Notes: a model not told the origin generated them from the sequence alone. Counted from the stretch's first letter, positions 18,027-27,149 are shown. The stretch is 64,000 nucleotides of DNA from Rikenellaceae bacterium (GCA_015060045.1 SUZH01000001.1:124001-188000); one strand, 5' to 3'. A program made the numbers and translations.

Positions 18027-18713
18027 ATGAAAAAACTGATTTTTGTGCTGCTCCTGGCAGCCGTTACGTTCACCGCTTCGGCCGTGGAGCTGAAGAGCGA
18101 GGGTCGCGATACGGCCTACGTAGCTTCGATCTTGAAGCGTTCGCAGAAGATTGTCGATAAGCTCGACCTAAAGGATAAGGCACAGGCCGAGGCCGTACTG
18201 CACATCATTGCCAACCGTTACTTCGAGCTGAACGACATCTACGAGGTACGCGACCAGAAGCTCGCCGAGGCGAAGCAGCTGGAGGGCGAGATGAAGCAGC
18301 TCAAGAGCGATCTGGCAAAATACGAGTGCGACTCGAAACTCTACCGCTCACACTTCGCCTTCCCCGCTACGCTGGGTATCTACCTCAACGACGAGCAGGT
18401 GACGGCCGTCATCGATGGCATGACCTACGGTGTTGTGAAGGTGACCTACGACTCGCACCTCGACATGATTCCGAGCCTGACAGAGGAGGAGAAGACGCAG
18501 ATCCTGGCCTGGCTCGTGGAGGCTCGTGAGCTGGCCGTCGATGCCGAGAATTCGAACAAGAAGCACGGCGTATTCGGCAAGTACAAGGGTCGCATCAACA
18601 ACTACCTCTCGAAGCGTGGTTATGATCTGAAGGCCGAGCGCGAGGCGTGGTACAAGCGCATCGAGGAGCGCAAAGCCAAAGAGGCCAAAAAGAACAAGAA
18701 GACGCGCAAGTAA
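18027..18713 (+). CDS. DUF3826-like secreted protein
   Basis: Predicted exported protein of 228 residues, signal peptide ending near ASAVE. The mature part is helical and highly charged, with a central sequence around YGVVKVTYDSHLDMIP and a C terminus made of Lys/Glu-rich helix. It resembles DUF3826 proteins, which occur beside pectate lyases and rhamnogalacturonan genes; this is recall and the function is unknown. It lies 31 bases after the lyase and shares its transcript; a strong terminator follows. Confidence 0.65.
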   Translation: MKKLIFVLLLAAVTFTASAVELKSEGRDTAYVASILKRSQKIVDKLDLKDKAQAEAVLHIIANRYFELNDIYEVRDQKLAEAKQLEGEMKQLKSDLAKYECDSKLYRSHFAFPATLGIYLNDEQVTAVIDGMTYGVVKVTYDSHLDMIPSLTEEEKTQILAWLVEARELAVDAENSNKKHGVFGKYKGRINNYLSKRGYDLKAEREAWYKRIEERKAKEAKKNKKTRK

Positions 18714-18732
18714 TTCGCGTTCACTGCAAACG

Positions 18733-18766
18733 AAAAGGGTTGTCCGACATGGACAACCCTTTTTTC
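18733..18766. terminator. Bidirectional terminator between the pectin locus and the phage cassette
   Basis: Perfect 13-bp stem (18733-18745 with 18751-18763), 5-base loop, A-tract on the left and T-tract on the right. It can end both the plus-strand DUF3826 transcript and the minus-strand phage cassette whose last stop codon is at 18766-18768. Confidence 0.9.
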
Positions 18767-19173
18767 TATGTTGCATTTACGTATAGCTCCCAGCCTCGCT
18801 CCACGGCTCGAAAGTCGGCTTTTACGCCATTTTCGACCTCCGACATGGCGGCTATGAGCGGGACCATCTGTTGGCGCAATCGGGTATCGAGCACCGCATC
18901 GGCCGAAAAACCCGTCCTTGCAGTCACAGCCCGAATATAGGCCTCGGTGTGATTCTCCACGGGTGGCGCCCAGCGGGAAATCATCTCCCGAATCGTCCGC
19001 AGGCCATATTTTCGCCGATACGTGTTGAGCGTCACGAAGATTGCCCGATATCCCCACTCGATCGACTCAAACTGCTTGAAGTCGGGGTCGCGCGAGGGGC
19101 GCACCTCACCGCGATAGTGACTCGACGAGCGACGGATATTTCCCGGATTGCAGTTCGCGAGCCCTCTACTCAT
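18766..19173 (-). CDS. Phage structural protein P5/lysin-like protein
   Basis: Protein of 135 residues starting with the NPGNIR block (LANCNPGNIRRSS), the signature of the small P5-like muralytic proteins common in Bacteroidetes prophages. The FKQFESIEWGYRAIF and NHTEAYIRAV segments are also typical. The expected role is peptidoglycan cleavage during lysis or entry, but catalysis is not proven by any residue I can assign. It overlaps the holin gene by 8 bases and is the last gene of the cassette. Confidence 0.7.
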   Translation of the reverse strand: MSRGLANCNPGNIRRSSSHYRGEVRPSRDPDFKQFESIEWGYRAIFVTLNTYRRKYGLRTIREMISRWAPPVENHTEAYIRAVTARTGFSADAVLDTRLRQQMVPLIAAMSEVENGVKADFRAVERGWELYVNAT

Positions 19174-19591
19174 CGCCTACCTCCTGCTCGATACGACGAT
19201 GCACATAGCGACGCAACCACTCGAAAAGCGGTGCATCCGACAATTGGGCGGCATTTTCGAGGAACGACCACAGCTCTACACCACACGTAAATCCGGCAAA
19301 GAGCCGAGCCAGGCGCAGGTGCATAAAGTCGAGGATGCAGCTATCGATGAGCCATGCCATGGCCAGCGCCACCACCACAAAGGCCGCCTTGCGGATTGTG
19401 CGCCACGCCTTGGCACTCTCGAAATACCACGTGCGACCCTCCTTGCGGGCGGCCGCCCGATCGGCGGCTACACCCGACAGGAAGTCGATGGCAATGAAGA
19501 GCATCGTGCAGAGAATCATCGGGGCTGCCGGTGCAAAGAGCCCCACAAGCGAAAGCAGCAGCCCGCTAAAAAATTTGTACAAAGCCTCCAT
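19166..19591 (-). CDS. Phage holin-like membrane protein
   Basis: Protein of 141 residues with hydrophobic segments at about 8-40 and 70-90 and a charged C-terminal helix. Size, membrane layout and the MILCTMLFIAIDFLSGV stretch, which resembles the first helices of phage_holin_4 proteins, support a holin. I chose the ATG at 19591 because the longer open frame upstream overlaps the 157-residue gene almost entirely. It overlaps the preceding gene by 26 bases and the lysin-like gene by 8, a normal lysis-module arrangement. Confidence 0.7.
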   Translation of the reverse strand: MEALYKFFSGLLLSLVGLFAPAAPMILCTMLFIAIDFLSGVAADRAAARKEGRTWYFESAKAWRTIRKAAFVVVALAMAWLIDSCILDFMHLRLARLFAGFTCGVELWSFLENAAQLSDAPLFEWLRRYVHRRIEQEVGDE

Positions 19592-20039
19592 CGGTCGAAC
19601 AGGTATGAAAGAGTGATTGATCAGCCTCATATTCCGGAAAGTCAGAGGCGTGGGTCTCAATATAGTCCACGGCACGCCGGAGCAACGTCTTTCCCTCGCG
19701 GCGCAACTCGCGACATAGTTTACGTACCGTAGCTGCGTCGGCCGCCTTGGCTTGCGTGGCATTCGGAGTGAGCAACCCCATGCGCGAGGTGTATCCCGTA
19801 TGGCGCGTGTGAGCCACGACTCGACTGAAGCGGGCCACGGCATCAGCCAGGAAATCCTGCACAAAAGCCGCATCATCCCCACGCAACAATCGATCGTGGA
19901 GCGCAGCCCCCAACACGGGACGCACGTAACGCTGCTCGGCTATCACCACATCGGCCTCTATCAGCATGTCGGCCGCGAGTGATTCATCGCTGCGAAAGGC
20001 TCGTCGCAGCGCTTCGGTAGGAGAAATCAGCGTCTTCAT
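19566..20039 (-). CDS. Phage head-tail connector-like protein (DUF6712-like)
   Basis: Helical protein of 157 residues with LISPTEALRRAF at the N terminus and a C-terminal helix bundle. Small helical proteins of this size directly follow portal or capsid genes in Bacteroidetes prophages; DUF6712 membership is recalled, not tested. Its ATG shares a base with the portal stop codon (TGATG), so translation is probably coupled. Function as a connector or adaptor is inferred from position. Confidence 0.5.
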   Translation of the reverse strand: MKTLISPTEALRRAFRSDESLAADMLIEADVVIAEQRYVRPVLGAALHDRLLRGDDAAFVQDFLADAVARFSRVVAHTRHTGYTSRMGLLTPNATQAKAADAATVRKLCRELRREGKTLLRRAVDYIETHASDFPEYEADQSLFHTCSTDGGFVQIF

Positions 20040-21262
20040 CAGTTGATACTTTTTAGGTTATACTTCGTGATCTCGGAGAGGAAAAGCTGCTGCTTCTCAT
20101 CCTCCGGATCATACTCCAGGCCATCAGCCTTACGCGCCTCCCAGACCTTCATGTAGATCGGCTTGGAGCGGGTAGGCGGACGATTGACAATCTCGAGCGA
20201 CGAGCAATCGATCCCCAGCACGGCTGTGATAATCTCGCGAATCGGTTCGGTGAGTTCGGCCTGCTCGGAGAGGATCACCGTATTGAGAGCCACCTCGTAC
20301 TCCTGCAGGATACGCTCCGAGCTGAATCCCGAGCTGTAATCCAGTCCGCTGAGTGAGCGGAACCACGAGTGGGCCACCACAATATCCGACATCGCCTGAT
20401 CGTGCAGAGTCTGCCAATCGCCCTCGTTGTGGGCCTCGATGGGAATAAAGCGCGAGTGGTCATCCTCCGCCCCCTCGCGAATCACAAACATCACCTGGCC
20501 CGGATTGCCGGCAAACTTCTCCTCGGCAAGGCGGACGATGCGTTCGGCCTCGGCGTCGTTATCCACCGTCGAGTCGAGCATCATCACACCCGACAACTGG
20601 AACGAATTATCCAAACGCGAGATGTTCCAGCGGTCGGTCTTATAAGCGATAGCCGAGACGTTCATACCGGCAATGTAGGCCGGTACGCCGTAGTGGCGGA
20701 ACATCGGTTCGTAATCCTTGTAGTGGAGGATCGTGCGCAACGTACCATCCTCCTGCGCCTCATAACGCGGATAGAGGGGTAACGTACGCGCCTCGTCGGG
20801 ATGAAATCGACGCCAGTCGGGATGCAACAGGACATGTTCCGAATCGCGGGCGATGCGACAACGCGAGGCATCCTGGTGGTAGAGCGAAAGGAAAGTGTGC
20901 TCGGCATCGGTCACCACCTCCAAAAAGGCATTACCGAAGAGCGCCTTATCGAAGGCCAGGCGATGGAGGATGCTACGCAGGGTTTCACCCTCGCCATTGA
21001 CGCGATGGATCAAGGCATTGAGCACCTGCTCCTGCTCATCACACGTAAAACCTTTTCCGGCCACATAATCTGCCTTGTCGTTGATGATGCGTCGATGGGT
21101 TGTCGAGCGACGTGCCATCAAGGCCAGCGCATTGGGCAACAGGTTGTCGTCACCCCAGCGCCAAAAGCGATCGCTCTCCACACGCATCGCGCCCAACTGA
21201 TAGGGATCGGTGTGGTTCGAGACAGCAATCGTGCGGGTTTTTATAGCGTTTTTTTCAGACAT
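20039..21262 (-). CDS. Phage portal protein
   Basis: Protein of 407 residues. The N-terminal FWRWGDDNLLPNALALMARRSTTHRR region, LAFDKALFGNAFLEVV and the C-terminal QEYEVALNTVILSEQAELTEPI are characteristic of Bacteroidetes phage portals. A portal forms the dodecameric ring at the capsid vertex through which DNA passes. It lies 74 bases after the candidate capsid gene, the reverse of the common portal-then-protease-then-capsid order. The gene is full length with no disruption. No terminase gene accompanies it. Confidence 0.75.
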   Translation of the reverse strand: MSEKNAIKTRTIAVSNHTDPYQLGAMRVESDRFWRWGDDNLLPNALALMARRSTTHRRIINDKADYVAGKGFTCDEQEQVLNALIHRVNGEGETLRSILHRLAFDKALFGNAFLEVVTDAEHTFLSLYHQDASRCRIARDSEHVLLHPDWRRFHPDEARTLPLYPRYEAQEDGTLRTILHYKDYEPMFRHYGVPAYIAGMNVSAIAYKTDRWNISRLDNSFQLSGVMMLDSTVDNDAEAERIVRLAEEKFAGNPGQVMFVIREGAEDDHSRFIPIEAHNEGDWQTLHDQAMSDIVVAHSWFRSLSGLDYSSGFSSERILQEYEVALNTVILSEQAELTEPIREIITAVLGIDCSSLEIVNRPPTRSKPIYMKVWEARKADGLEYDPEDEKQQLFLSEITKYNLKSIN

Positions 21263-21336
21263 GGTAGAAAGTAGTTTTAGGATTTTTCAAGCGGTGGATT
21301 GCGGAGGTCTTGTCGCCTCCGCAATCCCTAAGACCG

Positions 21337-22314
21337 CTAATTACGATACGCGTAGGTCAGCTGCTCCTCGTCGAGGATCTCGCAACCGGCCATAAAGACG
21401 GCACGCTGGCGATTCTCCATCTCGTCGGGGTTGTACCACATACGCACCTCGTTGCCGGGCATATCGGCCGTATTGACCGCCATCACCAGGTTACGACGAT
21501 CCGTGAGGAGGCAGAACGACTGGTGGAGCGACGTCTGCGGCAGGTAGGTGCTCAGACGTACATCGACCAGAGGAATGCCGTGATAGGCCAACGCGGGCTT
21601 ACCATCCACGGTCGTGTGGAACGAACTCTCTACGCCCATCGAGTCGAGATACTTCTCGTAGAGGTAGTAGATATCCGAGGTACAGAAGATGGCCAGCTGA
21701 CCCTCGGCACGCAGTGCCTGCAGGTGCTGATCCGAGATATTCCACAGACGATCGAAGAGGGCCACTACGGCTGCCGGATCCTCGATATCGGAGATGGCAT
21801 AGGTCAGGTAGTTGACCGATTCATCCTCAACGGCCGCCTTGAGCGAGGTGAGGAAGCCGTTGAAGGTGTTGTAACCGCTCGCCTGCGACGTATCACCCAG
21901 CCACATCGTGATACGCAGGTTCTCGGCGATGCTCTGCTTGAAGAGCTCGGTTTCGGCCTGCTCGAGGACGGTTCCCGTCAGATCCTCCATGTTGATGTCC
22001 GATCGCGACGAGATCTGCTCATAGACGAGCGAGAAGTAGTCGGCTGCCGAGAAGCCCATCTCGGCCTTGACACGCTCCATCGGGATCTGCTTCTGGTACT
22101 TCTTGGCGGGGGCACCACCCGTCCAGCCGTTATCGGCAAACTTCTTCAAGGCCAAGCGGTTGCCATCCCACATCTGGACGATGGTCGGTACGGGCATGTT
22201 GTAGAGGACGCGCACACCCAGCTCCTGGGCGCCCTGGCCCGTCAAAATCGGGCGGAAAAAGATCTTCTCGACATCGTTACCGGTGTACTGCTTTGCGGAT
22301 TCAAGATAATTCAT
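21337..22314 (-). CDS. Candidate phage major capsid protein
   Basis: Protein of 325 residues without signal peptide or membrane segments. The composition and length fit an HK97-fold capsid subunit, and it sits directly after the ClpP-like prohead protease and before the portal. Segments such as NMPVPTIVQMWDGNRLALKKFADNGW and the C-terminal RAVFMAGCEILDEEQLTYAYR resemble capsid-like proteins of Bacteroidetes prophages. The assignment rests mainly on context, since no motif is diagnostic by eye. Confidence 0.6.
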   Translation of the reverse strand: MNYLESAKQYTGNDVEKIFFRPILTGQGAQELGVRVLYNMPVPTIVQMWDGNRLALKKFADNGWTGGAPAKKYQKQIPMERVKAEMGFSAADYFSLVYEQISSRSDINMEDLTGTVLEQAETELFKQSIAENLRITMWLGDTSQASGYNTFNGFLTSLKAAVEDESVNYLTYAISDIEDPAAVVALFDRLWNISDQHLQALRAEGQLAIFCTSDIYYLYEKYLDSMGVESSFHTTVDGKPALAYHGIPLVDVRLSTYLPQTSLHQSFCLLTDRRNLVMAVNTADMPGNEVRMWYNPDEMENRQRAVFMAGCEILDEEQLTYAYRN

Positions 22315-22347
22315 GGTTTTGTAAAGTTTTAAGGTTAAAAAGATTGG

Positions 22348-23220
22348 TTATTTACGAAAAGCCTTCACGTCGTGTGCATAGGCTCGGTCGTTGGCGGTGG
22401 GCATCGTATCGCCCAGTGAGGGATCCTCGGTCGGGGCCACATCGGTAGCATGAACCCCCTTTTGGCCCTGCTGCATCAAGTTTACGGCACGTCGTTGCAA
22501 CTCCTCCTCCGCGCGATCGAAGTGCAGGATGTTGCGATCCTCGGGCAGCGCTTCATGGGGGCGAATTCCGATGGCACGCGCCAAACGCTGCAGGCCGGCC
22601 GTCAGGTTTTGGGCAAACGAGGGGGTCTCGACCGCCTGACCGATGATGCGATCGGCCAAGCCTGCCTCTACCGCCTCCTCGGGTGAGAGCCAGCGGCCGT
22701 TGCCGCCATTTTCGGCCATCAGGGCCTCAAACTGCTCGCGGGGTTTGCCCGATCGATCGGCATAGAGCGATGCCAGGCGGTCATCGGTGGCCTGCAGCAG
22801 GGCGATCTGCGACTCCAACTCATCGGCGTTACCCTCCGTCGAACAGGTGGCACGGTGGATCAGGTAGAGGGCATTGGCCGAGAGCTCACGGCACCCCTCC
22901 GAAGCGGCTTGTGCGATGATCGTGGCAGCCGAGGCGGTATAGCCATAGCAGCGGGTGATGACACGGCCATCAAGTTGGCGCAGAGCATCGTGGATCAGCA
23001 GGGCATCGTTCACATCGCCACCTGTCGAGCGAATCGTCACGAGCACCTCTTTGGCCTCGATCGCTGCGATGCGCTGCACCGCCTCCCGAAAACGCTCATA
23101 GGTAGCCACGCGCGAATCGGGATCCTCGAACTGCCACTCCTCGGGAACACCGATCGTGCCCTCGATCTCGATGTGACAAAGATCGGCCTCGTTGTGGATT
23201 TGAATCTGGGTTTTGGTCAT
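22348..23220 (-). CDS. ClpP-like phage prohead protease
   Basis: Protein of 290 residues with a ClpP-fold serine protease domain at about 15-175 and a polar, Gln/Glu-rich C-terminal tail that could act as a scaffold. Catalytic residues are visible: Ser97 in CYGYTASAAT, His122 in YLIHRAT and an Asp at 146/147 in ATDDRLASLYA. The IRSTGGDVNDALLIHDAL stretch is the ClpP oligomer strand-turn. In phages such proteins mature the capsid. It lies 33 bases before the capsid gene and 4 bases after the small upstream gene. Confidence 0.82.
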   Translation of the reverse strand: MTKTQIQIHNEADLCHIEIEGTIGVPEEWQFEDPDSRVATYERFREAVQRIAAIEAKEVLVTIRSTGGDVNDALLIHDALRQLDGRVITRCYGYTASAATIIAQAASEGCRELSANALYLIHRATCSTEGNADELESQIALLQATDDRLASLYADRSGKPREQFEALMAENGGNGRWLSPEEAVEAGLADRIIGQAVETPSFAQNLTAGLQRLARAIGIRPHEALPEDRNILHFDRAEEELQRRAVNLMQQGQKGVHATDVAPTEDPSLGDTMPTANDRAYAHDVKAFRK

Positions 23221-23224
23221 TTGA

Positions 23225-23494
23225 TTAGAGATGTTTTAAGGGTTTGTAATAGATGTTACGCGCCTTCTCATACGAGCAACAGAAGCGGTCGGCGGCCCAC
23301 GTAAAGGCATCGACACGGCGTGCGCCTTCCCGCACCGATCGTTCGATATCGCGGCGAATGGCCAACTCCTCACACGCCTTGAGGTCGATCAGCCCCAGCT
23401 GGAGCAGCTCCTCAAAGAGTTGCTTCGTGCAGGCCTTAGGCAGGTACGCCTCTACCTCGGTCTGCACCTCCCGTTCCAGGCGATGGCGACTCAT
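23225..23494 (-). CDS. Small helical protein of the phage cassette, unknown function
   Basis: I place the start at 23494 (MSRHRLER), which gives 89 residues and an ATGA overlap with the preceding 785-residue gene. The C-terminal part (VDAFTWAADRFCCSYEKARNIYY) reads like a helix-turn-helix with a final recognition helix. It could bind DNA or be a small structural protein; no function is assigned. The longer frame upstream of this ATG is covered by the neighbouring gene. Confidence 0.55.
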   Translation of the reverse strand: MSRHRLEREVQTEVEAYLPKACTKQLFEELLQLGLIDLKACEELAIRRDIERSVREGARRVDAFTWAADRFCCSYEKARNIYYKPLKHL

Positions 23495-25848
23495 CGGTCG
23501 ATGCGTGTAAAGGTGCAACGAACTCCTCCTCGGTCGTAGGGTCCACGCTCGATCGAGCGTAAGATGCCACGGAACTCCCCGCACGCGTTTCGTAGGCGGA
23601 AGATCGAACGCAGCGTAGCCCCCTCCCCCTCCGGACGCAGGAGGGATTCAATTTCGGCAGGCGACAGCCACAGCGTCAGCTCCACCACGCCACCGTCGCT
23701 TGCACAGCGCAGGTCGTTGTCGTAGTAGCTGTGGAGCCCCTTGACCCCATCGCGATCCTCAAAGCAGAGCGTAAATCCACGATCGGTGGCCGTTGCAGGC
23801 AGGTGGAAGGCCACCAGCGGATAGGAAGCCTCGTGGCTCGGATAGCCCCACAACTCGCCCTCGGGTAGCGACGTCATGCCGCGATAGGAGACCAGGCGGG
23901 GTGAGAAGTTCGTGCCGTCATACGTTGCCGCATCCCGATCGCCCACCTGTAACAGGTGCGCCGAAGGGGCATTCCGATAGTGACCTACACTGCTTACCGA
24001 GGGGTGGAACAGGGGATTTCGTTTCACCTGCTCGCCTTGTAAAGCCGCCACGCTCTCGATTGCGTAGCTCCACGCGCCAAAGTGGGTATCCTCCGCTCGC
24101 TCGTAACGAGCCGCCGCCCCTTCGGCCACCCCGTAGCACCACGTCATCCGTTCATGCAGCGTGTGGGTCTGATCCTGCAACGTGATCGGAGCATCGAGCA
24201 AAACTTTATCACGCCAATCGATCACCGGACTCGTTCGATAGAGCACATCGGAGGGCTCCACACGCACCGTACGGCGCTCCTCATCGGTCACAAAACGCAG
24301 GTTGAAGAGGTGCGCCACCGCCTCGAGCAATTCGATCTGACGCACGGCATGTTGTGATACGGCAGCAAAATCCAACGTCGAACCATAACCGGGTGTCGCG
24401 CCAAAGAGCGGACGAATCGAGCAGGTGCGATCGAGCGTGAGGGTCATCCCCTCCTCGGCTCCGCCAAAGAAGATCGTGTCGAAGTACTTCGGCTGTTCGG
24501 GGGTCAGTACCTCGGCCGGAGCGTGCAGGCGCAACTCGACCGTCGTCGTCCCCATCTCCTCGATGTAGCCGTCATAGAGAGCCCAATCCGAGGCGCAATT
24601 CTCCCAGCCGGAGGTGGTTTTTCGTTGCAGCACGGGCGTGCTCAATGTGCCGCTTGCAGGGCTGGTCACCAGCGCCGAACGACCCGAAAAATTGGCCCAC
24701 AACACATTGCTTACCCCATTCTGCGTCAATAGGATACGATACGAATCACCCGCCTCATGGTCAAAGACCACCACGCGATAGCTGTGGCCGTTCGAGAGCG
24801 CCTTACGGCGATCCTCGTAGCGATTCGTCAGCGTCGAACGAATCATCCCGCAGCCGGGCAGATAGAGGGTATCAAAACCCTTCAGTGTCGTACGCGATTC
24901 GATGCGGTGTTGGGTGACATACTTCAAGTAATACTCGAAACCGACACTCACCTCACTCAACGGGCGAAAGAGAATACGCCCCTCCTCCTGCGTAAAGCAG
25001 TGGCCAAAAGCATACAACTCCTGCAACACCTCGCCCGTCTCATCCACAGCCAGCGGTGAGGCGCTCTCCACCAGATTGCCCACCGTATGGGCCAACGCAG
25101 CCGGATCGGCATAGACACGTCCCATGTAGTCGGCCTCGGCCGTGACGGTGTGCAGACGGCGCGCCAAAAAGCCCATGCGGTTCATCGCTGCCGTCGTGTC
25201 GCGCGACGAGTAGGCGCCACTCATGTAGAGCTTGCGGAAAAACTCCGAGGCAAAGAAGCGGCTCTCGAGCGAGTAGCCCGCTTCGCGAAACAGTTGCTCA
25301 ATGAGCGTTGCCAGGTGCAGGAAGGGGTGGTAGTCATCCACCGTCAGGAGGCGTTCGGCCGGTAGCAGGTCCGTGCCACTCATCTGCTGATCGTACGCAT
25401 CGCGGTGCACGGGGAAGAACTTCACGGGTGACGAATCGGTCCAGCTCTCCAGAATCGTCTGCGGCGTGAGCGAGGCGGTGTAATCGATCTGCAACTCGTG
25501 CAACATGCGCTGGGCCGCTTGTGCTGCCCAGGCGGTACCACCTTCGCGCAAACGAATCGTATAGCCCGCCTCCGAAGCCTCCAGCAGCACCACCGAGCCC
25601 CGCATACAACAAGCGCCATCAGCCATCAGGCAAGCCGCATGCTCCTTCCGATTGAACGCGGCGATCGACTCCGGATCTCGACCAAACTCAAAGAGCCGAT
25701 CATTCGTCACCGTCGGTGGCAGTTGGAGCTGCAACTCGCGCCCCGTGCGGTGGGCAGCGACATCGCCCAGCCGACTCAAATCGAGCTTCGGAAGTTGGAT
25801 TTTCCCCTCGGGCAAATCACAACGAACGGCATCGATGATTAACTCCAT
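23491..25848 (-). CDS. Large phage tail-tip/hub-like protein
   Basis: Protein of 785 residues, soluble and without signal peptide. The segment HPFLHLATLIEQLFREAGYSLES followed by FFASEFFRKLYMSG resembles large tail proteins of Bacteroidetes siphophages and prophages, where such a block recurs. The C-terminal third is rich in short beta strands. A tail-tip or baseplate hub role is the best guess, based on resemblance and on its place beside head genes. It overlaps the gene before it by 10 bases and the one after by 4. The frame is intact over 2.36 kb, which speaks against neutral decay. Confidence 0.5.
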   Translation of the reverse strand: MELIIDAVRCDLPEGKIQLPKLDLSRLGDVAAHRTGRELQLQLPPTVTNDRLFEFGRDPESIAAFNRKEHAACLMADGACCMRGSVVLLEASEAGYTIRLREGGTAWAAQAAQRMLHELQIDYTASLTPQTILESWTDSSPVKFFPVHRDAYDQQMSGTDLLPAERLLTVDDYHPFLHLATLIEQLFREAGYSLESRFFASEFFRKLYMSGAYSSRDTTAAMNRMGFLARRLHTVTAEADYMGRVYADPAALAHTVGNLVESASPLAVDETGEVLQELYAFGHCFTQEEGRILFRPLSEVSVGFEYYLKYVTQHRIESRTTLKGFDTLYLPGCGMIRSTLTNRYEDRRKALSNGHSYRVVVFDHEAGDSYRILLTQNGVSNVLWANFSGRSALVTSPASGTLSTPVLQRKTTSGWENCASDWALYDGYIEEMGTTTVELRLHAPAEVLTPEQPKYFDTIFFGGAEEGMTLTLDRTCSIRPLFGATPGYGSTLDFAAVSQHAVRQIELLEAVAHLFNLRFVTDEERRTVRVEPSDVLYRTSPVIDWRDKVLLDAPITLQDQTHTLHERMTWCYGVAEGAAARYERAEDTHFGAWSYAIESVAALQGEQVKRNPLFHPSVSSVGHYRNAPSAHLLQVGDRDAATYDGTNFSPRLVSYRGMTSLPEGELWGYPSHEASYPLVAFHLPATATDRGFTLCFEDRDGVKGLHSYYDNDLRCASDGGVVELTLWLSPAEIESLLRPEGEGATLRSIFRLRNACGEFRGILRSIERGPYDRGGVRCTFTRIDR

Positions 25849-26807
25849 AATTGCTTGTTTTTCTGCGTGGAACGAATCGTCAAAGTGAGCGAGGAGAGTA
25901 GGCCGTGGCGATGAATCTCAGCCTTTTCGGTCAGCACATCCACCCGCTCGTAACCCGACGCTTGCACCAACCATACCTGCTCGGCCTGCAGCAGCTCCTT
26001 CAAGCCGTTGAGCATCGCATCCGTCTCGAGAGCCGACTGCAGGACGAGGCGCTCCTCCGCCTCGCAGTGCCCGACACAATATCCCTCCTCACCGTAGCCA
26101 CGCACCTTTTCAACGGCAAACTCTACGCGCTGAACTACGGGGAAGGCATAGTGTTCGATCGATCCGCGATGGCTGGCCCAAGCCAGGCGACAAGTCCCCT
26201 CGGCTGCGGGTAAAATCGTGTAGTTGATCGCACCGCACGCACCGGCATCCACCAACAGCTGGTCGGCATCGGGGAAATCGGCTGCCGCGAGGTGAAAGAG
26301 TGCCAACGTGTCGGCCGGAATCACGTGACTCAGCACGCGGGTCGAGCCATCACGGCCGGTCACGACGACACGCAACGGCTGTGGCGCATCGGCCAGGAAG
26401 GTCAGTTCATCCCATTCGTCGGGAGCCAGCAGGCGCTCCGTGGGGAGGGTCGTGAGGAGGGCTGTCGGCTGCTCCTCCACATCAGCCGGACGAAAAATCA
26501 TCAGGGGCGAGGAGATCATTGCCGAGGTGCTGACCGCCTCAAGGCGGACCATCAATTGGCGATCGGCGGCCGAGGTCACGCCGGTCGAGCAATCAACCGA
26601 CGGGGAGAAGCGAGCTACACGCCGCAGGTAGGGCGCGAGATCAAACGTCGGAGATGCATCTCCGACAAAACGTTTTACGCCGAGCAGGGTGTCGTCCGAG
26701 AGGAGGATACGTACCTCGACTTGGGGGTCGGCAACACCGCTCAAACTGCACCACAACGGCTGTCCGATGGGGGCATAGGAGGTGGGAAGGGTTGAGAAGG
26801 TCATCAT
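25839..26807 (-). CDS. Phage cassette protein, probable tail-associated, unknown function
   Basis: Protein of 322 residues, first gene of the cassette. It starts with two Met codons (26807, 26804). The N-terminal half looks like one or two Ig-like beta domains (PIGQPLWCSLSGVADPQVEVRILL), the C-terminal part is mixed. I recognise no domain. Position before the hub-like protein suggests a tail accessory or adhesin. A minus-strand promoter lies about 210 bases upstream. Confidence 0.45.
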   Translation of the reverse strand: MMTFSTLPTSYAPIGQPLWCSLSGVADPQVEVRILLSDDTLLGVKRFVGDASPTFDLAPYLRRVARFSPSVDCSTGVTSAADRQLMVRLEAVSTSAMISSPLMIFRPADVEEQPTALLTTLPTERLLAPDEWDELTFLADAPQPLRVVVTGRDGSTRVLSHVIPADTLALFHLAAADFPDADQLLVDAGACGAINYTILPAAEGTCRLAWASHRGSIEHYAFPVVQRVEFAVEKVRGYGEEGYCVGHCEAEERLVLQSALETDAMLNGLKELLQAEQVWLVQASGYERVDVLTEKAEIHRHGLLSSLTLTIRSTQKNKQLWS

Positions 26808-27017
26808 AAAAAAGAGTTTATAAGGGGTAATTGGGCATACGTGCGGCCGTAGAGAGGCAGAAAAAATGGCCGACGGGCGTTGCCCGAAATGTGTGTCAAT
26901 AAAATGACAAAAACGTGTCGATAACTTTTGAAAACGTCCCGTAGAAGATTCTTTATCAACCGCTTATAGATTGTTGATAAGTGCGGTTGCGGGCTTGTTA
27001 ATTGTCGAATGACAGGG

Positions 27018-27049
27018 CAAATATACAACCGCGAATACCCCCTTGTCAA
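27018..27049 (-). promoter_or_regulatory. Promoter of the phage cassette
   Basis: The minus strand shows TATATTTG (27018-27025), matching TAnnTTTG, with TTG at 27047-27049 and a 21-base spacer, within the spacing reported for Bacteroides promoters. The leader to the first gene is about 205 nt. Confidence 0.6.
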
Positions 27050-27101
27050 GAGTTTTTATCACTTTTTCCAAATTTTATGGAAAAATATTCCGATTTTTGT
27101 G

Positions 27102-27109
27102 TACTTTTG
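27102..27109 (+). promoter_or_regulatory. -7 box for the corA leader
   Basis: TACTTTTG matches TAnnTTTG. The -33 region is only T-rich. The implied 5' leader is about 330 nt. Confidence 0.5.
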
Positions 27110-27149
27110 CACTATAAACCAAATTCTGTTTCAACTTATATGGATGATG

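Noticed and set aside
19592..19882. N-terminal extension of the holin gene
   Set aside because: The extension lies entirely within the 157-residue gene in another frame and lacks membrane features; the ATG at 19591 gives a normal holin.
26950..27000. Replication origin suggested by TTATCAAC-like words
   Set aside because: Only two imperfect DnaA-like motifs, arranged as hairpin arms, and no dnaA or other origin genes nearby.
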